A stretch of 64,000 bases of DNA from Sphingomonas sp. ID1715 (GCF_013044515.1 NZ_JABEPR010000003.1:424378-488377); one strand, 5' to 3'. Numbered from the stretch's first letter, positions 10,818 to 19,624 are shown. Notes: generated from the letters alone by a model not told the origin. Numbers and translations are program-made.

Positions 10818-11183
10818 ATGCGGTGGGCATTGAGCATTGCAGCGGGTGCGGCGCTGGCCGCCTGCACACCATCGGCTGACGACCTGAACGCCAACAACCA
10901 GGCGGCTGCCGCGGCTCCAGCGAAGGACGGCACGGACTATGTGGCGCAGGTCCGCGGCATGACGCCCAAGCTGCGCCAGGCGACGTTCCTCAGGGCGATC
11001 CGAGATGCGCAGCAAGCCTGTCAGCAAGTGGTCGCCGAGCAGCCCGTGGACGATGCCGAGGGCGATCCCGCCTGGACCGCGGTGTGCGAGGACGGCCGCG
11101 GCTGGCTGATCGCGATCGCACCAAACGGCAATGCGAAGGTGACGGGGCCGGTCCCCGCGAAAGCGCCCGCCCCGACCCGCTGA
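10818..11183 (+). CDS. Small putative lipoprotein
   Basis: A 121-residue protein with a lipoprotein signal peptide (MRWALSIAAGAALAAC, lipobox LAAC with the acylated Cys at 16) followed by an Asp/Asn/Ala-rich linker and a compact domain containing a second Cys pair (QQACQQVV and WTAVCEDGRGW). The ATG at 10818 is chosen because GAGGAG lies 8 bases upstream; an in-frame ATG at 10800 overlaps the gyrB stop but would put charged residues before the signal peptide. Probably co-transcribed with gyrB. No family recognised. Confidence 0.75.
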   Translation: MRWALSIAAGAALAACTPSADDLNANNQAAAAAPAKDGTDYVAQVRGMTPKLRQATFLRAIRDAQQACQQVVAEQPVDDAEGDPAWTAVCEDGRGWLIAIAPNGNAKVTGPVPAKAPAPTR

Positions 11184-11195
11184 TCGGAAGATCGA

Positions 11196-12311
11196 CTAGG
11201 CGGCCTGCGCCTGGTTGGCAGCTTCGATCTCGGCGGCCTTCGCCTCGACCAGGCGCACGATATGGTCGATCATCCCTTCATCGCTGACGTGATGATCGGT
11301 GACGCCGGACAGATAGACCATGTGCTTGCCCGCGCCGCCGCCGGTCAGGCCAATATCGGTCTCGCGCGCTTCCCCAGGTCCGTTCACGACGCAGCCGAGC
11401 ACCGATAGCGACATCGGCGTGCGGATGTGCTGCAGCCGCTCCTCGAGCTTCTCGACGGTGCGGATCACGTCGAAGCCCTGGCGCGCACAGCTGGGGCAGG
11501 ACACGATACGTACCCCGCGGTTGCGGATTCCCATCGCCTTCAAGATTTCGAAGCCGACGCGGACTTCCTCCTCCGGCTCGGCCGAGAGCGAGACGCGGAT
11601 CGTGTCGCCGATGCCGAACCAGAGCAGCGAGCCGATGCCGATCGCGCTCTTGACCGTGCCCCCGATCAGCCCGCCCGCTTCGGTGATGCCGAGGTGAAGC
11701 GGACAGTCCACCGCTTCGGCCAGCTGCTGATAGGCGGCGACGGCCAGGAACACGTCCGACGCCTTCACCGCCACCTTATATTCATAGAAATCATGGTCTT
11801 GGAGCAGCTTGATATGGTCGAGCGCGCTTTCGACCAGTGCTTCAGGGCAGGGCTCGCCATATTTTTCGAGCAGGTCCTTCTCGAGGCTGCCGGCATTGAC
11901 CCCGATGCGGATCGCACAGCCATTGGCCTTGGCGGCGCGCACCACCTCTGCCACGCGCTCGGACGATCCGATATTGCCCGGATTGATGCGCAGGCAGGCC
12001 GCTCCGGCGTCGGCGGCTTCGAGCGCGCGCTTATAGTGGAAGTGGATGTCGGCGACGAGCGGGACGCGGGCAGCGCGCGCGATCTGGCGAAAGGCCGTGG
12101 TGCTTTCGACGTCGGGGCAGGACACGCGGATGATGTCGGCCCCTGCTTCCTCGCAGCGCCTGATCTGGTCGATCGTCGCGCGCGCGTCGGATGTCGGCGT
12201 GTTGGTCATGGTCTGCACCGTCACCGGCGCATCGCCGCCGACCGGCACGTTGCCGACCATGATCTGGCGCGAAGGACGGCGCGCGATATCGCGCCAGGGG
12301 CGAACGGACAT
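11196..12311 (-). CDS. ispG: 4-hydroxy-3-methylbut-2-enyl diphosphate synthase (IspG/GcpE)
   Basis: Penultimate enzyme of the MEP isoprenoid pathway: converts methylerythritol cyclodiphosphate to HMBPP using a [4Fe-4S] cluster. The protein has the TIM-barrel N-terminal part ([19 protein letters not shown], then [11 protein letters not shown]) and the cluster ligands in [12 protein letters not shown] (C-x2-C) plus [12 protein letters not shown]. Start ATG 12311 (MSVRPWRD) has GAGG a few bases upstream and yields 371 residues, nearly the E. coli length of 372; ATG 12339-12341 would add ten residues without support. The converging lipoprotein gene ends 12 bases away. Confidence 0.97.
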   Translation of the reverse strand: MSVRPWRDIARRPSRQIMVGNVPVGGDAPVTVQTMTNTPTSDARATIDQIRRCEEAGADIIRVSCPDVESTTAFRQIARAARVPLVADIHFHYKRALEAADAGAACLRINPGNIGSSERVAEVVRAAKANGCAIRIGVNAGSLEKDLLEKYGEPCPEALVESALDHIKLLQDHDFYEYKVAVKASDVFLAVAAYQQLAEAVDCPLHLGITEAGGLIGGTVKSAIGIGSLLWFGIGDTIRVSLSAEPEEEVRVGFEILKAMGIRNRGVRIVSCPSCARQGFDVIRTVEKLEERLQHIRTPMSLSVLGCVVNGPGEARETDIGLTGGGAGKHMVYLSGVTDHHVSDEGMIDHIVRLVEAKAAEIEAANQAQAA

Positions 12312-12399
12312 GAAAACCTCGGCTCGGAGCTTTTGCCGCATATAGCCATTCCGTCACCGAACGGCGATAGGCGCCGCACGATTCCAGTGGAGGCCGATC

Positions 12400-13059
12400 G
12401 TGCCCAATGTCCTGATTACCGGTGCCGGTCGCGGCATCGGCCTCGAATTCGTCCGCCAATATGCCGCGGACGGCTGGGATGTGATCGCGTCCGCACGCCG
12501 GCCCCAGGAAGCGGATGCGCTGCTGGCGACCGGCGCGGAGGTCTTCGCGCTGGATGCGGCGGATCCCCAGAGCATTGCCGCGCTCGCCGAGCAGATCGGC
12601 TCGCGTGCCATCGATGTGCTGATCGCCAATGCGGGCATTTATCCGCAGGGGCTGGATGTGGAAGGCTGGCTGCAGGCCTTTGCCACCAACAGCATCGGAC
12701 CCACGCTCCTGGCCAACGCGCTGCGGGCCAATGTGGCGGCGAGCAGCCAGCGCAAGATGGTGGCGATCAGCAGCCGCATGGGCAGCATCGCCGACAACAG
12801 CTCAGGGGGCGCGATCGCCTATCGTTCCTCCAAGGCCGCGCTGAACGCTGCCTGGCATTCGCTTGCGCTGGAGCTGCGGAAGGAAGGAATCTGCATGGCG
12901 GTGCTGCACCCCGGCTGGGTGCAGACCGATATGGGCGGCGCCGGTGCGATGATCGACGCGCAGACCAGCGTCAGCGGCCTGCGACAGGTGATCGCCGGCC
13001 TATCGATCGAGCAGACCGGCCGCTTCTTCAATTATGACGGGCAGGAGCTGCCCTGGTGA
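12400..13059 (+). CDS. Short-chain dehydrogenase/reductase, C-factor-like
   Basis: Rossmann-fold oxidoreductase of 219 residues. Glycine-rich NAD(P) motif TGAGRGIG near the N-terminus, NAG at the usual central position (IANAGIYPQ), catalytic Ser in VAISSRMGS and Tyr-x3-Lys in AYRSSKAAL, then HPGWVQTDMGG. The short length, the SSRMGSIADN motif and the HPGWVxTDMGG motif are like the CsgA/C-factor subgroup, whose substrates are mostly undefined. GTG start at 12400 has TGGAGG 6-7 bases upstream. Its stop overlaps the isoaspartyl peptidase start (GTGA), so they are co-translated. Confidence 0.9.
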   Translation: MPNVLITGAGRGIGLEFVRQYAADGWDVIASARRPQEADALLATGAEVFALDAADPQSIAALAEQIGSRAIDVLIANAGIYPQGLDVEGWLQAFATNSIGPTLLANALRANVAASSQRKMVAISSRMGSIADNSSGGAIAYRSSKAALNAAWHSLALELRKEGICMAVLHPGWVQTDMGGAGAMIDAQTSVSGLRQVIAGLSIEQTGRFFNYDGQELPW

Positions 13060-13985
13060 AGACCGTCGCGGACTGGACGCTGGTCGTGCATGGCGGCGCC
13101 GGCATCATCGAGCAGGGCAACCTCAACCCCGAAGAGGAGCGGAGCATCCGCGAAGCCCTCTCCCGGGCGCTCGAGGCGGGAGCGGCAATCCTGCGCGAAG
13201 GCGGCGCGGCGCTCGACGCGGCCGAAGCGGCGGTCCGGGTGCTGGAGGACGATCCGAACTTCAACGCCGGCCGCGGATCGGTGTTCACCTATGACGGCGC
13301 GATCGAGATGGATGCGGCGGTGATGGACGGCCGCACCCGCGATGCCGGCGCCGTGACTGGCGTGACGCGCACGCGCAATCCGGTGACGCTTGCCCGCCGC
13401 GTGATGGAGGACAGCCCGCATGTGCTGCTCAGCCGCGACGGTGCCGATACCTTTTCCCGCGAGCAAGGGCTGGAGCAGGCAGATGCCGACTGGTTCGCGA
13501 TCGCCGAGCGGCGCCGGCAGCTCGACGAGCTGAAGGCACAAGGCGACGCCTATTTCGACGCCAGGATGAAATACGGCACGGTCGGTGCGGTGGCGCGCGA
13601 CAGGTTCGGGCATCTCGCTGCCGCCACTTCGACCGGCGGCATCACCGGCAAGCGCTGGGGACGGATCGGCGACTCGCCGCTGATCGGCGCCGGCACCTAT
13701 GCCGATGACCGCGCCGGCGCGGTGTCGGCGACCGGTTCCGGCGAATATTTCATCCGCGCCGTGGTCGCGCACGAAATCTGCGCGCGGGCGCGCATCGCTG
13801 ACGAAGGCGTGCTCTCTGCCTCTCGCGCGGTGATGAAGGACGTCGGTGCGCTGGGCGGTACCGGCGGCGTCATCGTCGTCGGACCCGACGGGACCGGCGG
13901 CTGGGCATTCAACTCGGCCGGCATGTACCGGGGCAAGGTCAGCAGCGAATCCGATCCGGTGGTGGCCATATACGGCGACGAGTGA
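13056..13985 (+). CDS. iaaA: Isoaspartyl peptidase / type 2 L-asparaginase
   Basis: Ntn-hydrolase that cleaves isoaspartyl dipeptides and L-asparagine after autoproteolysis into alpha and beta subunits. The 309 residues include the N-terminal LVVHGGAG motif, NAGRGSVFTYDGAIEMDAAVM, and the cleavage site before Thr175 in KYGTVGAVARDRFG, followed by the substrate loop ATSTGGITGKRWGRIGDSP. The nucleophile and its neighbourhood are intact. GTG start overlapping the SDR stop; its own stop overlaps the nuclease start by one base (TGATG). The symbol follows the E. coli orthologue. Confidence 0.93.
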   Translation: MKTVADWTLVVHGGAGIIEQGNLNPEEERSIREALSRALEAGAAILREGGAALDAAEAAVRVLEDDPNFNAGRGSVFTYDGAIEMDAAVMDGRTRDAGAVTGVTRTRNPVTLARRVMEDSPHVLLSRDGADTFSREQGLEQADADWFAIAERRRQLDELKAQGDAYFDARMKYGTVGAVARDRFGHLAAATSTGGITGKRWGRIGDSPLIGAGTYADDRAGAVSATGSGEYFIRAVVAHEICARARIADEGVLSASRAVMKDVGALGGTGGVIVVGPDGTGGWAFNSAGMYRGKVSSESDPVVAIYGDE

Positions 13986-14818
13986 TGCGATACGTGCTTG
14001 CGCTCATGCTCGCGCTTGCCCCGACGAGCGCTCGAGCCTGGTGGGACTATGGCCACAAGACCGTAGCCGCGATCGCCTGGGCCGAGGTGAAGCCCGCCAC
14101 GCGGGCCAAGCTCCGCACCTTGCTCGCGCGGTCGGCGCTCTTGGAGACACCGATGTGCCCCGCCCGGACGCTGGAGGAGGCGAGCGTCTGGGCTGATTGC
14201 GTTAAACCAGGCGAGCGGTTCAGCTACGCCTTCCCGTGGCACTTCCAGAATATCGACATCTGCAGGCCGTTCGAGCTGAAAGCAGCCTGTCTTTATGGCA
14301 ACTGCGTCTCGGCCCAAGTGTCGCGCAACGCCAAGCTGCTTGCCGACAAATCACTGCCGGTGCGGGAGCGGGTGCAGGCCATGGCCTTCCTCGTTCACTT
14401 TGTCGGCGACTTGCACCAGCCGCTGCACGCGGCGGATCGCGGGGATCAAGGCGGTAGTCGCACGGACGCCACCTATGGCATCGTGCCGATCAAGAACCTC
14501 CATTTGGTCTGGGACGGCTATCTCGCCGAACGCGCCATCTCCACGCCAGCGGCCGAGGCAAAGGGGCTGCTCAGTGAAGCGCGGCCCATGGACCGGGCAC
14601 GACTGGCGTCGGGGACGGTGGAGGACTGGTCGCGAGAGAGCTGGGACGCGGCTCGCCGGATCGCCTATGGTGTCGGCGCGGGCGACCCCTGCGCCGAGCG
14701 CGGCGGCCGGGTCGTTCTGGACGACGATCAGATCCGTGCTGCCATTCCCGAGGTGCGCGCGATGATCCTCCGGGCCGGGCTGCGCCTCGCCCATATGCTG
14801 GACGTGGCGTTCAGCTAG
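13985..14818 (+). CDS. Secreted S1/P1-type nuclease
   Basis: Zinc-dependent 3'-nucleotidase/nuclease family, exported. A Sec signal peptide (MRYVLALMLALAPTSARA) is followed directly by WWDYGHKTVAAIAW: mature S1/P1 enzymes bind zinc through the N-terminal Trp. Other zinc-site motifs are present: HFVGDLHQPLHAADRGDQGG (residues about 138-157) and NLHLVWDGYL. Cys pairs are probably disulfides. Length (277) fits the family. Start at ATG 13985; the GTG three bases earlier adds one residue. The last eight bases overlap the convergent tesB gene. Confidence 0.93.
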   Translation: MRYVLALMLALAPTSARAWWDYGHKTVAAIAWAEVKPATRAKLRTLLARSALLETPMCPARTLEEASVWADCVKPGERFSYAFPWHFQNIDICRPFELKAACLYGNCVSAQVSRNAKLLADKSLPVRERVQAMAFLVHFVGDLHQPLHAADRGDQGGSRTDATYGIVPIKNLHLVWDGYLAERAISTPAAEAKGLLSEARPMDRARLASGTVEDWSRESWDAARRIAYGVGAGDPCAERGGRVVLDDDQIRAAIPEVRAMILRAGLRLAHMLDVAFS

Positions 14819-15698
14819 AGCGTTTGCGCATCAGGCCTTCCTGCGTCACGCTGGCGACCAAGCGCCCGTCGCGCGTGTAGATGCTGCCGCGATTGAAGCC
14901 GCGCCCGCGTCCACTCCAAGGCGCGTCCATCGCGTAGAGCAGCCATTCATCGACGCGGACTTCGTCGTGAAGCCAGATGGCGTGATCCAGGCTCGCGGTC
15001 TGGATGCCGGGCTGATTCCAGCTGAGGCCGTGCGGGCGCATGGTGGTACCGAGCAGATACATGTCGCTGGCCCACGCCAGCATCGCACGATGCATCTCCG
15101 GCCCGCCGCTCACCGGCGCCACGGCCTTGAACCAGACATTCTGGACCGGCTCCTGCGGCTGGTCCTCCAGCGGCGACCAGGGCGAGGCGTGGCGCGTTTC
15201 GAAGGGGCGGGGCCGGACGAAGAACTCGCGCAGCCGCTCGGGCACGCGCTCCGCGACCTTCAGCCGCTCTTCGGCTTCGGAGGGAAGCTCTTCGGGCGGG
15301 GCCACATCGGGCATCGCGAACTGATGCGCCAGGCCGGGCTCCAGCTTCTGGAAGGACGCGGCCATGTTGAGGATCGGCTCACCCTTCTGAAATGCGACGA
15401 TCCGCCGCGTCGAGAAGCTGCCGCCGTCGTGGTCGCGATTGACGCGGTAGATGATCGGCACCTCTTCATCGCCCGGACGCATGAAATAGGCGTGGAGCGA
15501 ATGCGGCACGCGCTCGGCGTCGGTAGACCTTACTGCGGCCATCAACGCCTGCGCGATCACCTGACCGCCGAAGACACGACCCCGTCCCTCCGGCTGGCGC
15601 GCCCCGCGAAACAGGTCGCGGTCGAGCTCCTCAACCGTCAACAGCCGCTCGAGCTGTTCGATCATGCCGGCGGGCTCGGTTGCGCGCTGTTCGTCCAT
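14811..15698 (-). CDS. tesB: Acyl-CoA thioesterase II
   Basis: Double hot-dog thioesterase that hydrolyses medium/long acyl-CoA to free acid and CoA. The 295 residues include RVFGGQVIAQALMAA, LHAYFMRPGDEEVPIIY and SLDHAIWLHDEVRVDEW, all family landmarks, at E. coli TesB length (286). The annotated start is ATG 15698; a second ATG at residue 12 (MIEQLERLL, 15665) begins where family alignments usually begin and is a reasonable alternative. Downstream of the acyl-CoA dehydrogenase pair on the same strand, separated by a family C repeat, so a role in recycling CoA esters from that pathway is likely. Confidence 0.95.
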   Translation of the reverse strand: MDEQRATEPAGMIEQLERLLTVEELDRDLFRGARQPEGRGRVFGGQVIAQALMAAVRSTDAERVPHSLHAYFMRPGDEEVPIIYRVNRDHDGGSFSTRRIVAFQKGEPILNMAASFQKLEPGLAHQFAMPDVAPPEELPSEAEERLKVAERVPERLREFFVRPRPFETRHASPWSPLEDQPQEPVQNVWFKAVAPVSGGPEMHRAMLAWASDMYLLGTTMRPHGLSWNQPGIQTASLDHAIWLHDEVRVDEWLLYAMDAPWSGRGRGFNRGSIYTRDGRLVASVTQEGLMRKRSS

Positions 15699-15710
15699 TG
15701 TGTTCCAATC

Positions 15711-15798
15711 TGGTTTGGGCTGAGCTTGTCCAAGCCCTCCCTTGCCCTTGCAGGGCCCTAGAAAGAAAGGGAGGCCTTCGACAAGCTCAGGCCAAACC
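15711..15798. repeat. Family C palindromic repeat, copy 1
   Basis: Arms TGGTTTGGGCTGAGCTTGTC and GACAAGCTCAGGCCAAACC-type complement enclose AAGCCCTCCC...GGGAGGCCTT inner arms. The 88-base element sits between the tesB start and the stop of the acyl-CoA dehydrogenase on the same strand. A second copy at 37123-37212 is read in frame at the start of a secreted protein gene. Confidence 0.9.
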
Positions 15799-15808
15799 GG
15801 CCTGTGGC

Positions 15809-16945
15809 TCAGTATCCGGAAAGTTTGGCGAGCTGATCCGCGGCCCAGTTGGTGTCGCCGAACATCTCGCCCAGGACGCGGCCGCGCTTCATGTAGAAGC
15901 CAATGTCGTATTCGTCGGTCATGCCGATGCCGCCATGCATCTGCACGCCTTCCTGTACGGCGACCGTGGTCGCAAGGCCGGTCATTGCCTTGGCGACGAG
16001 CGCGGCACGCTCGGCGTTGGCGTCGCCGGCATCGAGCGCTTGTTGCGCCTTGAGCACGGCCGCGCGCGCGACCTCCATCTCGGAATAGAGGTGCGCTGCG
16101 CGATGCTGCAGCGCCTGGAAGCTACCGATCGGTACGCCGAATTGCTTGCGCTCGCGGAGGTAGCCGAGCGTCATGTCCATCGCGCCGCCGCCGACGCCGA
16201 GCATCTCGGCCGAGGCCGCGGCCCGGGTGCCGGAGAGGATGCGCGAGAGGCCGGTCCAGCCCTCATCGACTTCGCCGATCACGGCATCGGCATCGACCTC
16301 CACGCCGTCGAACGACAATCGTGCGGCGATGCTCGCGTCGGCGAGGCGCTCGGGGCTGGCGGACAGGTTGGCCGCGCCCTTCTCGACCGCGAACAGGGTG
16401 ATGCCCTTGTCCTCGCCGGCGCTGCCGGCGGTCCGCGCCGCGACGACGATCAGGTCCGCGACATGACCGTGAGCGACGAAGCTTTTCGTACCCGTCAGCT
16501 TGAAGCCGTTGCCGGAGCGCTCCGCCTTGAGCGCGATCTGTGAGGGCCGATGCTTGGCGCCTTCGTCGATCGCCAGCGCGACTACGGCTTCGCCTGACGC
16601 GATGCGCGGAAACCAGCTTCCCCGCAGAGCCTCGCCGCCGGTCGACAATGCGGAGACGCTCGCCACCGACGTCGAGAGGAAAGGCGAAGGCGTCAGGTTG
16701 CGCCCAATCTCTTCCAGCACCACGCCCGCTTCGACATGGCCAAGGCCCAGGCCGCCCTCGGTCTCGGGGATCAGGATGGAGGTGAAGCCCATCTCCGCGA
16801 ACTGCTTCCACAGGCCGCGCGAGAAGCCGGTGGCGTCGTTGGCGTCGCGCAGCGAGCGCATGTGGGAAACGGGCGCGGTCTCGGACACGAACTGCCGCGC
16901 GCTGTCACGGAGCATCGCTTGTTCGTCGGTGAGGAAGAGAGGCAT
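15809..16945 (-). CDS. Acyl-CoA dehydrogenase subunit lacking the usual catalytic Glu
   Basis: FAD-dependent acyl-CoA dehydrogenase fold, 378 residues: N-terminal helices, mid beta-domain (FKLTGTKSFVAHGHVADLIV), and C-terminal helical domain (LGYLRERKQFGVPIGSFQALQH; VQMHGGIGMTDEYDIGFYMKR). Where MCAD-type enzymes have the base in YEGT, this protein has MFGDT, so Phe362 appears to replace the catalytic Glu (alignment by eye). That is expected for the non-catalytic partner in heteromeric acyl-CoA dehydrogenases such as steroid side-chain enzymes. Its neighbour at 17046 retains the Glu, suggesting an alpha2beta2 enzyme. A family B repeat separates the two genes. Confidence 0.9.
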   Translation of the reverse strand: MPLFLTDEQAMLRDSARQFVSETAPVSHMRSLRDANDATGFSRGLWKQFAEMGFTSILIPETEGGLGLGHVEAGVVLEEIGRNLTPSPFLSTSVASVSALSTGGEALRGSWFPRIASGEAVVALAIDEGAKHRPSQIALKAERSGNGFKLTGTKSFVAHGHVADLIVVAARTAGSAGEDKGITLFAVEKGAANLSASPERLADASIAARLSFDGVEVDADAVIGEVDEGWTGLSRILSGTRAAASAEMLGVGGGAMDMTLGYLRERKQFGVPIGSFQALQHRAAHLYSEMEVARAAVLKAQQALDAGDANAERAALVAKAMTGLATTVAVQEGVQMHGGIGMTDEYDIGFYMKRGRVLGEMFGDTNWAADQLAKLSGY

Positions 16946-16960
16946 TCAAAAGTCCTTCGT

Positions 16961-17039
16961 GTTTGCCGGCGAAGGCCGGCATCCAGGAGTCGACGGTCAG
17001 GAGCTTGCGACTCCTGGGCCCCGGCCTTCGCCGGGGAAC
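16961..17039. repeat. Family B palindromic repeat, copy 2
   Basis: Arms GTTTGCCGGCGAAGGCCGGC and CCCGGCCTTCGCCGGGGAAC flank a separate inner hairpin CCAGGAGTCG/CGACTCCTGG. Located between two acyl-CoA dehydrogenase genes of one leftward operon; the ribosome site of the downstream gene lies beyond it. Confidence 0.9.
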
Positions 17040-17045
17040 ATTGGG

Positions 17046-18236
17046 CTATGCGCCGGGCAGATCCAGAATGCGCTTGGCGATGATGTTGAGCTGGATCTCG
17101 CTGGTGCCGCCCTCGATTGAGTTGGCCTTGGTGCGGAGCCAGGCCCGCGCCTTGGCGCCGCCGCCGGAAGGCGCGCTCTCCCACTCCAGGGCGTCCGAGC
17201 CGCCGGCCGCCATTACCAATTCGTACCGCGCCTTGTTCAGCTCGGTGCCGTAATATTTCATCATCGACGGCTGAGCGGGATGGGCACGGCCGTTCTTCAG
17301 TTCGTCCATGAACTTCTCGGACATGGCGCGGAACGCCCGCTCGCGCACCTCGAACAGGGCGATCTGCGCGCGGAGCAGCGGGTCGGCGAGGCGCCCCTCG
17401 GCATCGGTGCCGACCGCGCGCTTGGCGTCTTCGGCGAGCGCCGCGGGTCCACCCGAGCCGAGTCCGCCACCGCCCAGCCCCATGCCGGAGATCATCTCGC
17501 GCTCATGGCCCAGCAGATATTTGGCGACGTCCCAGCCCCGGTTCAGCTCGCCGACCAGCTGATCCTTCGGCACCTTCACATTATCGAAAAAGGTCTCGCA
17601 GAAGGGTGAATAGCCCGAGATCAGCAGGATCGGCTTGGTCGAGACGCCCTCGCTCTCCATGTCGAAGAGCAGGAAGCTGATGCCGTTGTGCTTCGATTCC
17701 CTGCTCGTCCGCACGAGGCAGAAAATCCAGTCGGCCTTGTCGGCATAGGAGGTCCAGACCTTCTGGCCGTTGACGAGGAAGTGATCGCCCTTGTCCTCGG
17801 CCGAGGTCTGCAACCCGGCAAGGTCCGAGCCCGCGTTCGGCTCCGAATAGCCCTGGCACCAGCGAATCTCGCCGCGGGCGATGGGGGGCAGGAAGCGCAG
17901 CTTCTGCTCCTCGGTGCCATATTTCAGCATGGCGGGCCCGAGCATCGAGATGCCGAAGCTATTGAGCGGATTGCGGCAGCCCAGACGCGCCATTTCCTGC
18001 TTCAGAACCTTCGTTTCTTCAGGCGAAAGCCCGCCGCCGCCATAGGCCTTCGGCCAGTCCGGCACCGTCCAGCCACGCGCCGCCATGGCGTCGAGCCACT
18101 TTTTCTGGTCGGGCGATAGCTGCGCCTTGCGGCCGCCCCAGACGATGTCCTGCTCGCCGCGCACCGGCTCGCGCATCGACGGCGGGCAGTTGGCCTCCAG
18201 CCATTCGCGCACATCGGCGCGGAAACTGTCCATCAT
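17046..18236 (-). CDS. Acyl-CoA dehydrogenase (catalytic subunit)
   Basis: FAD-dependent acyl-CoA dehydrogenase, 396 residues. Landmarks are WCQGYSEPNAGSDLAGLQT (FAD/substrate contact), VNGQKVWTSYADKADWIFCL, and the C-terminal NSIEGGTSEIQLNIIAKRIL containing catalytic Glu375 in the MCAD-like position. The beta-domain GISFLLFDMESEGVSTKPI is like the long/branched or steroid-type FadE proteins. Two adjacent ATGs at 18231-18236 mark the start, four bases after the amidase stop. Probably pairs with the Glu-less dehydrogenase just downstream to form a heteromeric enzyme; substrate unknown. Confidence 0.93.
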   Translation of the reverse strand: MMDSFRADVREWLEANCPPSMREPVRGEQDIVWGGRKAQLSPDQKKWLDAMAARGWTVPDWPKAYGGGGLSPEETKVLKQEMARLGCRNPLNSFGISMLGPAMLKYGTEEQKLRFLPPIARGEIRWCQGYSEPNAGSDLAGLQTSAEDKGDHFLVNGQKVWTSYADKADWIFCLVRTSRESKHNGISFLLFDMESEGVSTKPILLISGYSPFCETFFDNVKVPKDQLVGELNRGWDVAKYLLGHEREMISGMGLGGGGLGSGGPAALAEDAKRAVGTDAEGRLADPLLRAQIALFEVRERAFRAMSEKFMDELKNGRAHPAQPSMMKYYGTELNKARYELVMAAGGSDALEWESAPSGGGAKARAWLRTKANSIEGGTSEIQLNIIAKRILDLPGA

Positions 18237-18240
18237 GTCT

Positions 18241-19551
18241 TCAGCTCCTCATCAACTGATGCGCGGCCCGGGCGATCGCGATCGCCTGATGGTCGCGGTA
18301 CAGATCGCAGGTCACCTGCAGCCCGATCGGCAGGCCGTCCGCTCCGATGCCGATCGGCACGCTCGTCGCCGGCAGGTTCGGGAAGGTGGCAAGCCCGGCA
18401 TAGGCGAATTGCGGGGCGAAATCCGTCTCCACCCCGTCGACGATCAGCTTGCGCGTGCTTGTGGGCGTGTCGTCGTGCGGAAAGGCGGTGGTGCCGAACA
18501 CGGGCGCGATCACCGCGTCATATTCGCGGAACAGCCGCTGCCACGCGCGGATGCACCGCGTCTGCTCGTCCTGCAAGTCGAACCAGCCGGTCAGCGACAA
18601 GGGCTCACCGCCGGGCGACGGCGCGCCGCGCGACAGGGCGGTCAGCAGCATCTTCATATAATGGCGATGCTGGGCGGCGAGATCGGGGAGCAAGTCGGGC
18701 GCGCGCTCCACTTCGGCGCCGGCGCGTTCGAACGCCTGTCCGACCGCTTCCACCGCGCGCTTCATTTCCGCCGAAGCAGGCGCGAGCGGATGTTCGGGAA
18801 GCAACAGGATGCTGAGATCGCCGACTTCGAACGCTTCCGAACGGGGCAGCGCGAAGTCGCTCAACACGTCCAGCAGCGCGGCAAGATCGTCGGGGTCGCG
18901 CGCCATCGGACCCATGACGCCAAGCGCCACGCGCGCGCTGTCGGTGCCGGGGAAACTATGGCCTTCGGGCGAGATCACGCCGTGCGTGCTCTTGTGCCCC
19001 CAGACGCCGCAGAAGGCCGCCGGCGTGCGGATCGAGCCGCCGATGTCGGAACCGATCTCCGCCGCGACGAAGCCAGCGGCGAGCGCTGCCGCCGCACCGC
19101 CGGACGAGCCGCCGCACACGCGCTCGGGGTCGAGCGGATTGCGGGTGCGGCCATAGACCGGATTGTTGCTCTGCAGGTCGGCGAGTGCGACCGGCACATT
19201 GGTCTTGCCCAGGATTACCGCCCCCGCCGCCTTCAGCCGCTGGACGGCGACGGCATCGGCGTGGGCGATGTGGTTCGCATGCTCGGCAAAGCCCCAGGTG
19301 GTGGGGAGCCCCGCGACGTCATAGCTTTCCTTGACCGTCATCGGCAGGCCGAGCAGCGGCGCCGGATCGCCATCCGCCAGCCGCTGGTCGGCAGCGCGCG
19401 CCTGTTCGCGCGCACGCTCGAAGTCGCGCACCACGACGGCGTTGATCGCAGCATCGCCGGCCTCGATGCGGTCAATCGCGGCTTCGGTCTCGGCCAGCGC
19501 AGTGGTGGCGCCGGAACGGATTGCGCTTACGGTCTGGAGGGCGGTCAGCAT
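18241..19551 (-). CDS. Amidase (amidase-signature family)
   Basis: Hydrolyses a carboxamide; 436 residues. The Ser-cisSer-Lys triad is visible: Lys74 in LPMTVKES, Ser149/150 in CGGSSGGAAAAL, and Ser173 in GSDIGGSIRTP. It does not have gatB or gatC neighbours, so a tRNA amidotransferase role is unlikely; a catabolic amidase fits the acyl-CoA operon better. ATG 19551 lies 3 bases from a family B repeat, and the repeat's edge on the coding strand reads CAGGGGAACGAA, so AGGGG about 7 bases before ATG is the only visible ribosome site. Confidence 0.93.
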   Translation of the reverse strand: MLTALQTVSAIRSGATTALAETEAAIDRIEAGDAAINAVVVRDFERAREQARAADQRLADGDPAPLLGLPMTVKESYDVAGLPTTWGFAEHANHIAHADAVAVQRLKAAGAVILGKTNVPVALADLQSNNPVYGRTRNPLDPERVCGGSSGGAAAALAAGFVAAEIGSDIGGSIRTPAAFCGVWGHKSTHGVISPEGHSFPGTDSARVALGVMGPMARDPDDLAALLDVLSDFALPRSEAFEVGDLSILLLPEHPLAPASAEMKRAVEAVGQAFERAGAEVERAPDLLPDLAAQHRHYMKMLLTALSRGAPSPGGEPLSLTGWFDLQDEQTRCIRAWQRLFREYDAVIAPVFGTTAFPHDDTPTSTRKLIVDGVETDFAPQFAYAGLATFPNLPATSVPIGIGADGLPIGLQVTCDLYRDHQAIAIARAAHQLMRS

Positions 19552-19554
19552 TTC

Positions 19555-19608
19555 GTTCCCCTGCGAAAGCAGGGGTCCACCCCTGGGCTCCTGCTTTCGC
19601 AGGAGAAC
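19555..19608. repeat. Family B palindromic repeat, copy 3, abutting the amidase start
   Basis: Compact copy: GTTCCCCTGCGAAAGCAGGG against CCTGCTTTCGCAGGAGAAC with a very short spacer. Located between the serine hydrolase (stop 19625) and amidase (start 19551) genes. Its 5' edge, read on the minus strand, supplies a plausible Shine-Dalgarno for the amidase. Confidence 0.9.
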
Positions 19609-19624
19609 TGGTGAGCAGTGCCCG

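Noticed and set aside
11427..13037. 536-codon rightward frame opposite ispG running into the SDR region
   Set aside because: The first part is antisense to ispG and the second is a shifted frame of the SDR; neither half looks like a protein.
13056..13985. Assignment as a secreted or type I asparaginase
   Set aside because: No signal peptide, and the YGTVGAVA autoproteolysis site shows it is the Ntn (isoaspartyl peptidase) type.
18241..19551. GatA subunit of the tRNA amidotransferase
   Set aside because: No gatB or gatC nearby, and the operon is catabolic; a general amidase is more likely although the signature alone cannot separate them.
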